The notes beneath the pieces were generated by a model. That model was not told the origin of the DNA. It worked only from the letters and a program-made list of their open reading frames with translations, and ran no database searches. Shown one piece after another: positions 17,968-26,456 of a stretch of 64,000 nt of DNA (position 1 is the first letter of the stretch; each line of letters begins with the position of its first letter). Made by a program: the position numbers and the translations under genes. The DNA is from an uncultured Acidobacteriia bacterium (GTDB lineage Bacteria; Acidobacteriota; Terriglobia; Bryobacterales; Bryobacteraceae), in NCBI GenBank assembly GCA_903900705.1, contig CAIUOG010000054.1, positions 1 through 64,000 of the forward strand, read 5' to 3'.

Positions 17968-19590
17968 ATGAAGACGCTCTGGGTACTCTTCGCGGCGGTG
18001 GCCGCATATGGCCAGATGGCCGATCTGGCGGTCACAAACGCGCGCATCTACACGGTCAATCCGAAGCAGCCAAAGGCATCCGCCCTGGCCGTGCGCGGAG
18101 GAAAGATCGTCGCGGTGGGGGACGATGTTTCGAAGCTGATCGGGCCGGGCACCAGAGTGATCGACGCGAAGTCGGCGACCATGATTCCGGGCCTGATCGA
18201 TTCGCACGGACACGTGGAAGGGCTGGGCTCGTTTCTCGAAAACCTGAATCTGCGGGGCGTGGCCTCTGAGCAGGAGATCGCCGACAAAGTGCGGGAAGCG
18301 GCGAAGACGGCGAGGCCCGGCGAGTGGATTCTGGGCCGCGCCTGGGACCAGAATCTTTTCCCCACGAAGGACTTCCCTTCCTCCGCGTCCATCACGGCCG
18401 CGGCGCCGAACAACCCGGTTTCCCTCACCCGTGTGGATGGCCACGCCAGCTGGGTGAACCAGAAAGCGATGGAGATTGCTGACCTGAACGCGGCCACCAA
18501 AGACCCCGATGGCGGCAAGATTCTGCGCGATGCAAACGGCAAGCCCACGGGCGTTCTGATCGATCGCGCCCGAGCCCTGGTGGACCGGAAGATTCCGGCC
18601 GCAACCGCGGATCAGGTGGAGCGCCGCATTCAGCGCGCGCTCGAAGAATGCGCGCGGCTGGGGATCACGACCGTGCATGACGCCGGTGTCGGCGCAGCTG
18701 GTATAGACGCTTATCATGCGCTGGCAAAGGCCGGCAAAATGCCGATTCGCAGCTACGTAATGATCGGCGGCGTGGGCCCCCTGCTCGATTCGTGGCTCGC
18801 GAAAGGCCCGGAAATCGGGGAGTATCTGACCATCCGCAGCATCAAGCTGGTGGCCGACGGCGCGCTGGGCTCCCGCGGCGCGGCCATGCTGGAGCCCTAT
18901 TCCGATGAGCCGGGCAACAAGGGACTGCTGATCGTGAAACAGGACACGATCCGCGAGGTTTCGGAAAAGGCGCTGGCGCGCGGCTTCCAGGTCAACACGC
19001 ACGCCATCGGCGACGCGGCAAACCGGGCGGCTCTGGACGCGTATGGCGCGGTGCTGCGCGGGACCAACGACAAGCGCTTCCGCGTGGAACATGCGCAAAT
19101 TATCGCGCCCTCGGATTTTGAGAAATTCCGGAAATATTCCGTGCTGGCGTCGATGCAGGCCACGCACGCGACCAGCGACATGCCGTGGGCCGCCACGCGC
19201 ATCGGTCCGGAGCGCATCCGGGGCGCTTATGCCTGGCAGACCCTGCTGAAGCTGGGAGTTCACCTGCCAAACGGTTCGGATTTCCCGGTGGAGAATCCGA
19301 GCCCCCTCTGGGGACTGTATTCCGCTATTTCACGGCAGGATCACAGCGGCATGCCCATCGGCGGCTGGTTTCCCGATCAGCGCCTTTCGCGGGAGGAAGC
19401 GCTGAAAAGCTGGACCATCGAAGGCGCGTATGCGGCATTCGAAGAAAACTCCAAAGGCTCCCTCGAACCCGGCAAACTGGCGGATTTCATTCTGCTGTCC
19501 GACGACGTAATGACCATGCCGCTGGCGGATATCTGGAAGACGCAGGTGAAGCTGACCGTGGTCGGCGGGAAGATCGTCCACCAGCAATGA
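17968..19590 (+). CDS. Exported amidohydrolase family 3 protein (YtcJ-like)
   Basis: Protein of 540 residues starting with a short signal (LWVLFAAVAAYGQ). The metal site includes H-x-H in IDSHGHVEGLG, a later histidine in VNTHAIGDAANRAALDAY, VEHAQII, and the aspartate of PNGSDFPVENPSPLWG. The order matches YtcJ-type amidohydrolases, whose members hydrolyse N-acyl amino acids, formamides or related amides. It is followed by a small exported protein whose start overlaps its stop. The substrate is not predictable, and an extracytoplasmic location is inferred from the signal. Confidence 0.85.
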   Translation: MKTLWVLFAAVAAYGQMADLAVTNARIYTVNPKQPKASALAVRGGKIVAVGDDVSKLIGPGTRVIDAKSATMIPGLIDSHGHVEGLGSFLENLNLRGVASEQEIADKVREAAKTARPGEWILGRAWDQNLFPTKDFPSSASITAAAPNNPVSLTRVDGHASWVNQKAMEIADLNAATKDPDGGKILRDANGKPTGVLIDRARALVDRKIPAATADQVERRIQRALEECARLGITTVHDAGVGAAGIDAYHALAKAGKMPIRSYVMIGGVGPLLDSWLAKGPEIGEYLTIRSIKLVADGALGSRGAAMLEPYSDEPGNKGLLIVKQDTIREVSEKALARGFQVNTHAIGDAANRAALDAYGAVLRGTNDKRFRVEHAQIIAPSDFEKFRKYSVLASMQATHATSDMPWAATRIGPERIRGAYAWQTLLKLGVHLPNGSDFPVENPSPLWGLYSAISRQDHSGMPIGGWFPDQRLSREEALKSWTIEGAYAAFEENSKGSLEPGKLADFILLSDDVMTMPLADIWKTQVKLTVVGGKIVHQQ

Positions 19591-20099
19591 TGGCTTTGCT
19601 TGCGCTGCTGCTGGCGGCTATTCCCACAACAAACGCGATTCCCACGCCACAGGCCATGCGGCTGGAACCGGGCGACTACCGCTGGGTCCCGTTCACCGTG
19701 AAGCAGATTCCCACGGAGGCGGACTGCAAATTTGAAGTGCTGCAGGGCGGACCGACCGTGCAGCTGGAACTGCTGCCAATGGGTGAATTCCGGGCGTTCA
19801 GCCGTGGCAAAGAGCACGAGACGCTGGCGGTTTCGCCGCAATCGATGAAAGGCGCTTTCCGGCGCATGATCGACCGGCCCGGCCAGTATGCGGTGGTGCT
19901 GAAGAACAGCTCCAAAACCGAAGCCGTTACCGTATCGCTCGAGTTCAGTACCGATCTGAACCCGAACGCGAACGTGGTCGCGCAGGAACTGCCGCCACAC
20001 AAGCGCCTGACCGTGATTCTCATCAGCTTCGGCGTGTTCTTTGGGATGGTGAGCTGGTCTGGTGTCCAGCTGATTCGGGGCCTTAAGTCAGGGCGTTGA
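19587..20099 (+). CDS. Exported membrane-anchored protein of unknown function
   Basis: I do not recognise this protein of 170 residues. It has an N-terminal signal (MALLALLLAAIPTTNA), a central beta-rich region (residues about 25-130, with VQLELLPMGEFRAF and GQYAVVLKNSS) and one C-terminal transmembrane helix (LTVILISFGVFFGMVSW). This layout suggests a periplasmic domain tethered to the inner membrane. The ATG overlaps the TGA of the upstream amidohydrolase, so co-translation and a linked role are likely; a second ATG follows immediately. The 3-prime end overlaps the convergent permease gene by 17 bases. Confidence 0.7.
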   Translation: MMALLALLLAAIPTTNAIPTPQAMRLEPGDYRWVPFTVKQIPTEADCKFEVLQGGPTVQLELLPMGEFRAFSRGKEHETLAVSPQSMKGAFRRMIDRPGQYAVVLKNSSKTEAVTVSLEFSTDLNPNANVVAQELPPHKRLTVILISFGVFFGMVSWSGVQLIRGLKSGR

Positions 20100-21381
20100 T
20101 CGCGAGCACAATCCCGAAGCCCACCAGGCCGGAAATCAGCTTCAGTACCGTCCATGTTTTCAGCGTTTGTTGCACCGTGAGCCCGAAATACTGGTTCACA
20201 ATCCAGAAGCCCGCATCGTTCACGATGGAGAGCGATGTGCCGCCACAGCAGAGCGAGAGATACATCAGGTCCGGGCGGTACCCCGGCATGACCTTCACGA
20301 TGGGCGCCAGGATGCCGGCCGCGGTGATGATGGAAACTGTTGCCGAACCCTGCGCCACGCGCAAAACCGCAGCCATCAGGAAGGCCACAATTAAGGGGGA
20401 AATGTGAGTCGCGGCAAGCATCTTTCCCGCCATGGCGCCGGCGCCGGTATCAACGATGATCTGCTTCATCGCGCCACCCGCGCCCATGATCAGCAGCAAA
20501 GATGCCGTAGGGCCCAGAGACTTGTTGGCGAGCGTGGTGATCTGATCGCGGCTCAGGCCGCGGGCCGTGCCGAGCAGCAGCATCGCGCCCACCAGCGTGA
20601 CCAGCAGCGCCGAAAACGGATGCCCCAGCAGCCCGAGGATTTCGTTCTTCGGCCAGATGGTGGCCAGCAGAATCAGGATCACCGGCAGCGTGAGCAGCAG
20701 CGTCACGACGAAGACGGAGGGCGGATTCTTCACCTGTTCCGGCGCTTCGGGGGCGGAGGCGGGAATCGGCACCGTGATGCGATGGGCGATCCACTGGCCG
20801 TACCACATGCCGCTGATGAGAGTCATGGGAATGGAGAGCAGAACGCCGTAGAGAATCGCGTGGCCGAGGTCCGCGCCCAGCAACTGCGCGGCGGCGGCAG
20901 GGGCCGGATGCGGGGGCACCAGGGAGTGCAGGATGGTCAGCGGGGCCGTCATCGCGAGGCCGTAGACCAGCAGAGAACGCTTTCCTTCCCGGGTCAGGCT
21001 GTAAACCAGCGGCACCAGAATAATGAAGCCCACTTCAAAGAATATGGGCATCCCGACCAGAAAGGCCGCCACCATCAGAGCCCACGCCGCGCGCTCCTGA
21101 CCGAACTTCGAAATCAGCCAGTCCGCCAGTGCCCGGCCGCCGCCGGAATGTTCCAGATACGCGCCGATCATCGCGCCCAGACCCAACACCACCGCAATGA
21201 AACCCAACGCGTCTCCAAAGCCCGCCTGAATGGACTTCAGCACCACGGCGGGCTTCATGCCGGCGGCCAGTCCCATGGCGAACGCGGAAAGCAGCATGGC
21301 GAGGAAGGCATGCATGCGCACCGCCAGAATCAGGAAAATCAGCAGGGCAACGGCAGCGAAGGCGAGAAGGATGAGATGCAA
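20083..21381 (-). CDS. GntP family gluconate:H+ symporter-like permease
   Basis: Integral membrane protein of 432 residues with about 12 hydrophobic segments. Landmarks of the GntP family include GLGAMIGAYLEHSGGGRALAD, FLVGMPIFFEVGFIILVPL, HSLVPPHPAPAAAA and the C-terminal CCGGTSLSIVNDAGFWIVNQYFG. GntP proteins import gluconate or related sugar acids such as idonate or glycerate with protons. It is divergent from the amidohydrolase gene at 21442 and convergent with the small exported protein. The exact sugar acid is not evident; no gluconate kinase or dehydratase is nearby. Confidence 0.9.
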   Translation of the reverse strand: MHLILLAFAAVALLIFLILAVRMHAFLAMLLSAFAMGLAAGMKPAVVLKSIQAGFGDALGFIAVVLGLGAMIGAYLEHSGGGRALADWLISKFGQERAAWALMVAAFLVGMPIFFEVGFIILVPLVYSLTREGKRSLLVYGLAMTAPLTILHSLVPPHPAPAAAAQLLGADLGHAILYGVLLSIPMTLISGMWYGQWIAHRITVPIPASAPEAPEQVKNPPSVFVVTLLLTLPVILILLATIWPKNEILGLLGHPFSALLVTLVGAMLLLGTARGLSRDQITTLANKSLGPTASLLLIMGAGGAMKQIIVDTGAGAMAGKMLAATHISPLIVAFLMAAVLRVAQGSATVSIITAAGILAPIVKVMPGYRPDLMYLSLCCGGTSLSIVNDAGFWIVNQYFGLTVQQTLKTWTVLKLISGLVGFGIVLAINALT

Positions 21382-21441
21382 GGACTCATCCTCTCATGAG
21401 GGGTGGGGTCATGCAACTGGAATGCGGTATAAACTGTCGGA

Positions 21442-22731
21442 TTGAGACTCGCCGCACTGTTCCTGCTTCCGGTTTGTCTGGCTGCCCAGACGAAGTACGA
21501 CCTGCTTCTGAAGAACGGCCATCTGATCGACGCGAAGAATCATATCGACGCGGTGCGCGACGTGGCCATCAAAGATCATAAAATCGCCGCTGTGGAGGCC
21601 GCGATTCCCGCTGCGTCCGCCGGAAAAACCATCGATCTGAAGGGCCTTTACATCACGCCGGGTCTGGTGGACATCCATGTTCACGTCTACGCCGGAACCG
21701 GCCTCAAAGGGGCGTATTCCGGTGATCTCAGCGTCTACCCCGATGGCTACACCTTCCGCAATGGGGTCACGACCGTGGTGGATGCGGGCAGTTCCGGATG
21801 GCGTAATTTCCCGGACTTTCTGGACCGCGTGATTACGCGCTCGAAGACGCGCGTGCTGGCGTTTATCAACATCGTCGGCCTCGGCATGAGCGGCGGAAAC
21901 ACGGAGCAGGACACGAACGATATGGACGCGAAGGCCACGGCGTCCCGGGCCAAAGAGCACCCGGACGTGATCGTCGGCATCAAGACCGCGCATTATGCCG
22001 GGCCGGAGTGGATCCCGGTCGATCGCGCTCTCGAAGCCGCCGCGTCCGCAGGCATCCCGCTGATGGTGGATTTCGGGGTCTTCCGCCCGGAACGCCCTTA
22101 TCAGGAGCTGGTACTCAAAAAACTGCGCCCCGGCGATATTTCCACGCATATGTACTTAGACATGGTGCCGATGCTCGATGACCAGCAAAAGCTTCTGCCC
22201 TACCTGCCGGAGGCCCGCAAGCGGGGCGTCCTGTTCGACGTGGGCCATGGCGGCGGCAGCCTGCTCTTCCGGCAGGCGGTACCGGCTCTGCAACAGGGCT
22301 GGATTCCGGATTCCATCTCGACTGACCTGCACGTCAGCAGCGCGGCCGGTGGCATGAAAGACATGCTGAATGTGATGTCGAAGTTCCTCAACATGGGGCA
22401 GTCTCTGAGCACGGTCATTGCGGAATCCACGTGGAAGCCCGCGCAGGAAATTCACCGCGAAGAGTTCGGGCAAATGAGTGTTGGCGCGGTGGCGGATATC
22501 GCCGTACTGAAGCTGGAGCGCGGCCGGTTCGGGTTCATCGATTCCTATGGCGCAAAGCTCAACGGCACACAGAAACTGTCCTGCGAACTGACCATTAAGG
22601 ATGGCCGCGTGGTGTATGACCTGAACGGGCTTTCGCGCGACGACTGGAAGACGCTCCATAAGAACTACAAGGCCCAGGGCGCGGACGTCTGGGACGGTAC
22701 GCTGAATTCAACGGTTCGAAATCGCAAGTAA
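21442..22731 (+). CDS. Exported amidohydrolase/deacetylase-type metallohydrolase
   Basis: Protein of 429 residues with a short signal (LAALFLLPVCLAAQ). The urease-superfamily metal site is visible as VDIHVHVYAG, the lysine that is usually carbamylated in VGIKTAHYAG, histidines in STHMYLDM and DVGHGGG, and the aspartate in STDLHVSS. It resembles the EF_0837/AHA_3915-type family of predicted deacetylases of acylated amino acids. The start is TTG at 21442: a TAA lies in frame just upstream and the signal begins there. Two further exported proteins follow in the same direction, probably as one operon. Confidence 0.85.
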   Translation: MRLAALFLLPVCLAAQTKYDLLLKNGHLIDAKNHIDAVRDVAIKDHKIAAVEAAIPAASAGKTIDLKGLYITPGLVDIHVHVYAGTGLKGAYSGDLSVYPDGYTFRNGVTTVVDAGSSGWRNFPDFLDRVITRSKTRVLAFINIVGLGMSGGNTEQDTNDMDAKATASRAKEHPDVIVGIKTAHYAGPEWIPVDRALEAAASAGIPLMVDFGVFRPERPYQELVLKKLRPGDISTHMYLDMVPMLDDQQKLLPYLPEARKRGVLFDVGHGGGSLLFRQAVPALQQGWIPDSISTDLHVSSAAGGMKDMLNVMSKFLNMGQSLSTVIAESTWKPAQEIHREEFGQMSVGAVADIAVLKLERGRFGFIDSYGAKLNGTQKLSCELTIKDGRVVYDLNGLSRDDWKTLHKNYKAQGADVWDGTLNSTVRNRK

Positions 22732-22745
22732 GCAGGAGAGAAGAT

Positions 22746-23918
22746 ATGGATCGCCGGAAGTTTTTATCTGTTGCCGCCTCAGCGCCCGTGGTGGTTCCCG
22801 CCGTGATGGTTCCCGCTGTGGTCGCACCCTTTTGCGGACCGGTCTTCGGCGCCTCGCCCAATGCGTTCCCCAGGTATAAAACGGTCACGCGCTATAAGCC
22901 GCAGACCGTGCCGGGCATGCCGGGGCGGTACCCTGGCCAGGTGTTCAAGGTCAGCGCCGAAAACTCCATCGACACGACAACGGAAAAAATTAACGTTCCG
23001 GTGATGAAGGAAATGATTGCGCAGGGCATGCGCGGTCTTACCGGCATGAAGGACGAGCGGGACTCCTGGCGATCGTTTTTCGACCCGGCAGACATCGTCG
23101 GCATCAAGGTGAACTGCTCCGGCGCGCCGCTGGTGATGTCGAGCCCGGAAGTGGTGGCGGAGATTTGCCGCAACCTGATGAGCGTGGGGGTTCCGGCGAA
23201 GAATATCTGGGTCTACGAACGTTTCCCCGAACAGATGGCAACCGTGAAATACGAGGACTACGTGCCGGCGGGAGTGAATGTGGACGGCATCGAGAAGACG
23301 CGCCAGTCGATCCTCGGCTATGACCCATCGACTTACGTTGAAGTCGATTTCTTTGGCGAGGATGACACGCGTTCCATGCTGGTCCGCCACGTCACGCAGC
23401 GGTTCACAAAAATCATCAACGTGCCGAATATGAAAGACCACGGCGCGTCGGGCGTCACGGGTTGCCTGAAGAACATCGCGTACGGCAACTTTTCGAACGT
23501 GGCTCGCTCGCACCAGTTCTCGAAGACGAATACGCTGTCGTTCATCGGCACGCTCGCGTCCACGGAACCGCTGCGGTCGAAGGTGACGCTGAACATCATG
23601 GACGGCCTGCGCGGAGTCTGGCATGGCGGACCGTTCCTGCATGACAAGAAGTTCCGCTTCTATCCGAAGCAGATGATGTTCGGCACAGACCCGGTCGCCA
23701 TGGACCGGCTGCTGCTCGACGTGGTGGAAGCCAGGCGCAAACAGGAAGGTGCGATCTCCGTGTGGGACCGCTCCGCCGCCAATGTCCGCCCAGGCTTTGA
23801 TAAAGACCCGAACGCCAACAACTTTGTGCGCGAACCGGGCCACATCGAGTTTGCGGCGGCGTTGGGCCTGGGCACTTATGACGTGAAGAAGATCCAGCTG
23901 AAGGCGGTTACGATCTGA
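22746..23918 (+). CDS. DUF362 domain protein with probable Tat signal
   Basis: Protein of 390 residues starting MDRRKFLSVAASAP, a twin-arginine-like export signal followed by a hydrophobic stretch. The body matches the DUF362 fold: FDPADIVGIKVNC, MSSPEVVAEICRNLMSVGVPAKNIWVYE (split as a Rossmann-like unit), and FTKIINVPNMKDHGASGVTGCLKN, whose NVPNMKDH-type segment is the family hallmark. No [4Fe-4S] cysteine cluster is visible. The biochemical function of DUF362 is not established. It is preceded 14 bases upstream by the deacetylase-like gene and shares one base with the next gene, so export and joint action are likely. Confidence 0.8.
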   Translation: MDRRKFLSVAASAPVVVPAVMVPAVVAPFCGPVFGASPNAFPRYKTVTRYKPQTVPGMPGRYPGQVFKVSAENSIDTTTEKINVPVMKEMIAQGMRGLTGMKDERDSWRSFFDPADIVGIKVNCSGAPLVMSSPEVVAEICRNLMSVGVPAKNIWVYERFPEQMATVKYEDYVPAGVNVDGIEKTRQSILGYDPSTYVEVDFFGEDDTRSMLVRHVTQRFTKIINVPNMKDHGASGVTGCLKNIAYGNFSNVARSHQFSKTNTLSFIGTLASTEPLRSKVTLNIMDGLRGVWHGGPFLHDKKFRFYPKQMMFGTDPVAMDRLLLDVVEARRKQEGAISVWDRSAANVRPGFDKDPNANNFVREPGHIEFAAALGLGTYDVKKIQLKAVTI

Positions 23919-24712
23919 TGCTCTTACTGGTTGCGGCGGCCCTGCCCGCCTTGTTGGGGAATCAGACCCCGCCGGCGGGTTGCATCGCGTTGTCCGGTCC
24001 CAAAGTCAATTACCGTCCCAACGTGGCGCGGGCAACCTCCAGCCCGTGGGTGGATTCCAACGCCTGGCGGTTTGCGCGCGATCCGCAGGGCAAATTCTGC
24101 ATCGCGGCAGATGGCAAACTCTCCGCCCTCGCCGCCGCCGAAGCCTTTGCCTACGGGGTGACGGCTTTCATCAAAACCGCCGCTGATGGAACAGGCCCCT
24201 TCGGCAGGATGCTCGACTTTCTGCGCGCTCTGCCAGCGGCCGATTATCCCGTGATGGCGAATATCGGAGTCGTGGATGATCGCAGTCCGCAATCCGGCGA
24301 ACTGATGAACCTGTTGTCCCGCCGGAATCTGCTCTATCGGGTGGAGAAAGCCGCCGACCCCCGACTGCCGGTTAACGTGATCAAAGTGGAAGCGGGCGAT
24401 CCCAGCAAACAGGCCTATCAGATTCGGCAGGATTTGACCGATGAAAAACGCCTGCTGCGGGTTTATGGCTCCGAGGTGGTGATCGGACGGCTCACGGGCG
24501 ACGGCGCCCATGCCCGCGTGCATCTGGTGAATTACTCACAGCGGCCTGTGACCGGATTGCGCGTGCGCGTCCTGGGAAACTATCCCAAATCAAAGGCTTA
24601 TATTTTTGGCGCGGACGGCGCGAAGCTTTCGGACTTCAGCTCAGACGCGGAAGCGACGGAATTCACCGTGGTGGAGATGAACGAATACGCGGTGATTGAC
24701 CTCGCGAAATAG
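23918..24712 (+). CDS. Exported protein of unknown function
   Basis: I do not recognise this 264-residue protein. It has a short N-terminal signal (LLLVAAALPALLG), a middle region resembling an alpha/beta domain (residues about 60-150, including FIKTAADGTGPFGRMLDFLRALPAADYPVMANIGVV in two parts), and a C-terminal beta-rich segment (RLTGDGAHARVHLVNYSQRPVTG onward) like the small sandwich that ends many glycoside hydrolases. The start overlaps the DUF362 stop (TGATG). The combination suggests a carbohydrate-related or peptide-processing role, but this is a guess from layout only. Confidence 0.65.
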   Translation: MLLLVAAALPALLGNQTPPAGCIALSGPKVNYRPNVARATSSPWVDSNAWRFARDPQGKFCIAADGKLSALAAAEAFAYGVTAFIKTAADGTGPFGRMLDFLRALPAADYPVMANIGVVDDRSPQSGELMNLLSRRNLLYRVEKAADPRLPVNVIKVEAGDPSKQAYQIRQDLTDEKRLLRVYGSEVVIGRLTGDGAHARVHLVNYSQRPVTGLRVRVLGNYPKSKAYIFGADGAKLSDFSSDAEATEFTVVEMNEYAVIDLAK

Positions 24713-24754
24713 GCTGCGATCCAAAGACTCCGAAGGCCGGGGATAATAGAGCGA

Positions 24755-26440
24755 ATGAGTTCCTCCGCCACCCAGCAGACACCCCAGCACACGGCTCAGT
24801 CCGGCCTCAGCCAGTCCAGGCTCGAATCGCTTCTCGAATCCGCGAAGCTGCTCAGTTCCCACCTGAATCTCGACCAGTTGCTGGGCCACCTGCTGCGCAC
24901 AGCGATGGGGCGCTATCTGATTACGCGCGGGGTAGTGGCCATCCGGACTGAAGCTGGTTGCCGGGTGGAGGTTTCGCGCGGGTGCGCGGCCCTGAAGAAG
25001 GGCTCAGATTTTACCCCGGAAGCCTCCCTGGCCGCCGGCCTGGAACTGGTCTTCGATATTGGCGCGGCGGAAGCCCCCATCGGCACGCTTGCGCTCGGCA
25101 AACCGGCACGCGGCCCGCTGGACGCCGAAGAGACGGACTTCATCCGGGCGCTGCTTGGCCTCGCCGCCAGCGTCATCGCCAACGCGCTCTCCCACGGCGA
25201 AAGCGTGTCGCTTAACCAGGAACTCGATCAGAAAGTACAGGAACTGCGCGCGCTGCTCGACCTGGTGCGCGGGCTTGCCGCAACGCTCGATCCGGAGGAA
25301 GTGGCCCGCCTGCTGCTGCTCACTTTTTCAGGTCGCTGGGCTGTCACCAAATCCGGCATCGCTGCGTGGAAGGAAGGCCATCCGCCGGTCCTGCGCCAGC
25401 GCGGGCTGAAGCTTGATGCCCTGGAGCACCAGCGCGAAGCGATCGGAGCCCTGCCGGACGCCTCCGTGCTGATGGCGGAACAGGCCGCGCGGTTCGGACT
25501 GCCCGCAGGTTCCATGATCATGCCCGTGCGCTCCGGCGGCGAAACCTGCGGCGCGGTGGTGTGCGGTCCCCGCATGCTGGGCGCGGCATACACGAATGAC
25601 GACCTCGAATTCGGCGCGGGCCTTGTTGCCCAGGCCGCGGTCGCGCTCGACAACTCGTGGCACTTCCGGGACACCATCGGCAAGAAGCAGATGGAAAAGG
25701 AACTCGCGCTCGCCGCGAGCATCCAGACCGAACTGTTCCCCAAGCAACTGGCGAAGCTCTTCGCCACCGACGTCGCCGCGCGGAATCGCCAGGCAAAGCA
25801 GGTGGGCGGCGATTATTACGACGTCATCCACATGCCGTCTTCGCATCCCACCGAAGAACATCTGGTCTGCGTGGTCGATATCTCCGGAAAAGGCATTTTC
25901 GCTTCCCTGCTGATGAGCAATATCCAGGCGACCCTGCGCGCCCTGGTGTTCCGCGAGAACTCGCTCCCCATCGTGGCGCAGACCGCCAACGACCTGCTTT
26001 ACGCCACCACGCCGTCCAACCGTTACGCCACCGCGCTGCTGCTGATTTACGAAGCCTCCACCGGCGCGTGCCGCTGGGTGAACTGCGGCCATACGGACGG
26101 CATTATTCTCCGGGCCAATGGCGACGTGGAGATGCTGGCCTGCAGCGGCATTGCTCTGGGTCTCTTCCCTGCCCGCACCTACGAGGAACAGACCTTCGAA
26201 CTCCGCGCCGGCGACCTGCTGGCGATCTATTCCGACGGAGTCACGGACGCGCAGAATGAAGCGGAAGAGGACTTCGGGACAGACCGCCTGGTGGACGTCC
26301 TCAAACAGCACGGTTCCCTGCCCGCGGCCGATGTGGTGGAACGCGTCTTCGAGGCGATCGACGATTTTGCCGGCAGTGCCCCGCAGTTCGATGACATTAC
26401 CATGATGGTTATGAAACGCGGGGCCGGAAACATGGCATAA
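24755..26440 (+). CDS. SpoIIE/PP2C-type phosphatase with GAF-like sensor region
   Basis: Soluble protein of 561 residues. The first about 300 residues form two GAF-like units (LLESAKLLSSHLNLDQLLGHLLRT and RALLDLVRGLAATLDPEEVARLL are typical GAF entry helices). The C-terminal PP2C-like domain is complete: QTELFPKQL, VGGDYYDV, VVDISGKG, CGHTDG, IYSDGVTDAQNE and FDDITMMV. Proteins of this kind (RsbU, RsbP) dephosphorylate STAS-domain antagonists to release a sigma factor. It is the first of three phosphatases that lead to a STAS gene and an HATPase gene in the same direction, so it probably feeds signals into that switch. Confidence 0.88.
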   Translation: MSSSATQQTPQHTAQSGLSQSRLESLLESAKLLSSHLNLDQLLGHLLRTAMGRYLITRGVVAIRTEAGCRVEVSRGCAALKKGSDFTPEASLAAGLELVFDIGAAEAPIGTLALGKPARGPLDAEETDFIRALLGLAASVIANALSHGESVSLNQELDQKVQELRALLDLVRGLAATLDPEEVARLLLLTFSGRWAVTKSGIAAWKEGHPPVLRQRGLKLDALEHQREAIGALPDASVLMAEQAARFGLPAGSMIMPVRSGGETCGAVVCGPRMLGAAYTNDDLEFGAGLVAQAAVALDNSWHFRDTIGKKQMEKELALAASIQTELFPKQLAKLFATDVAARNRQAKQVGGDYYDVIHMPSSHPTEEHLVCVVDISGKGIFASLLMSNIQATLRALVFRENSLPIVAQTANDLLYATTPSNRYATALLLIYEASTGACRWVNCGHTDGIILRANGDVEMLACSGIALGLFPARTYEEQTFELRAGDLLAIYSDGVTDAQNEAEEDFGTDRLVDVLKQHGSLPAADVVERVFEAIDDFAGSAPQFDDITMMVMKRGAGNMA

Positions 26441-26456
26441 TGAGCCGATCCGGACC

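Noticed and set aside
20404-21399. A 331-codon open frame on the plus strand
   Set aside because: It is antisense to the GntP permease and consists mostly of His, Gln, Arg and Gly, typical of the complement of membrane-protein codons.
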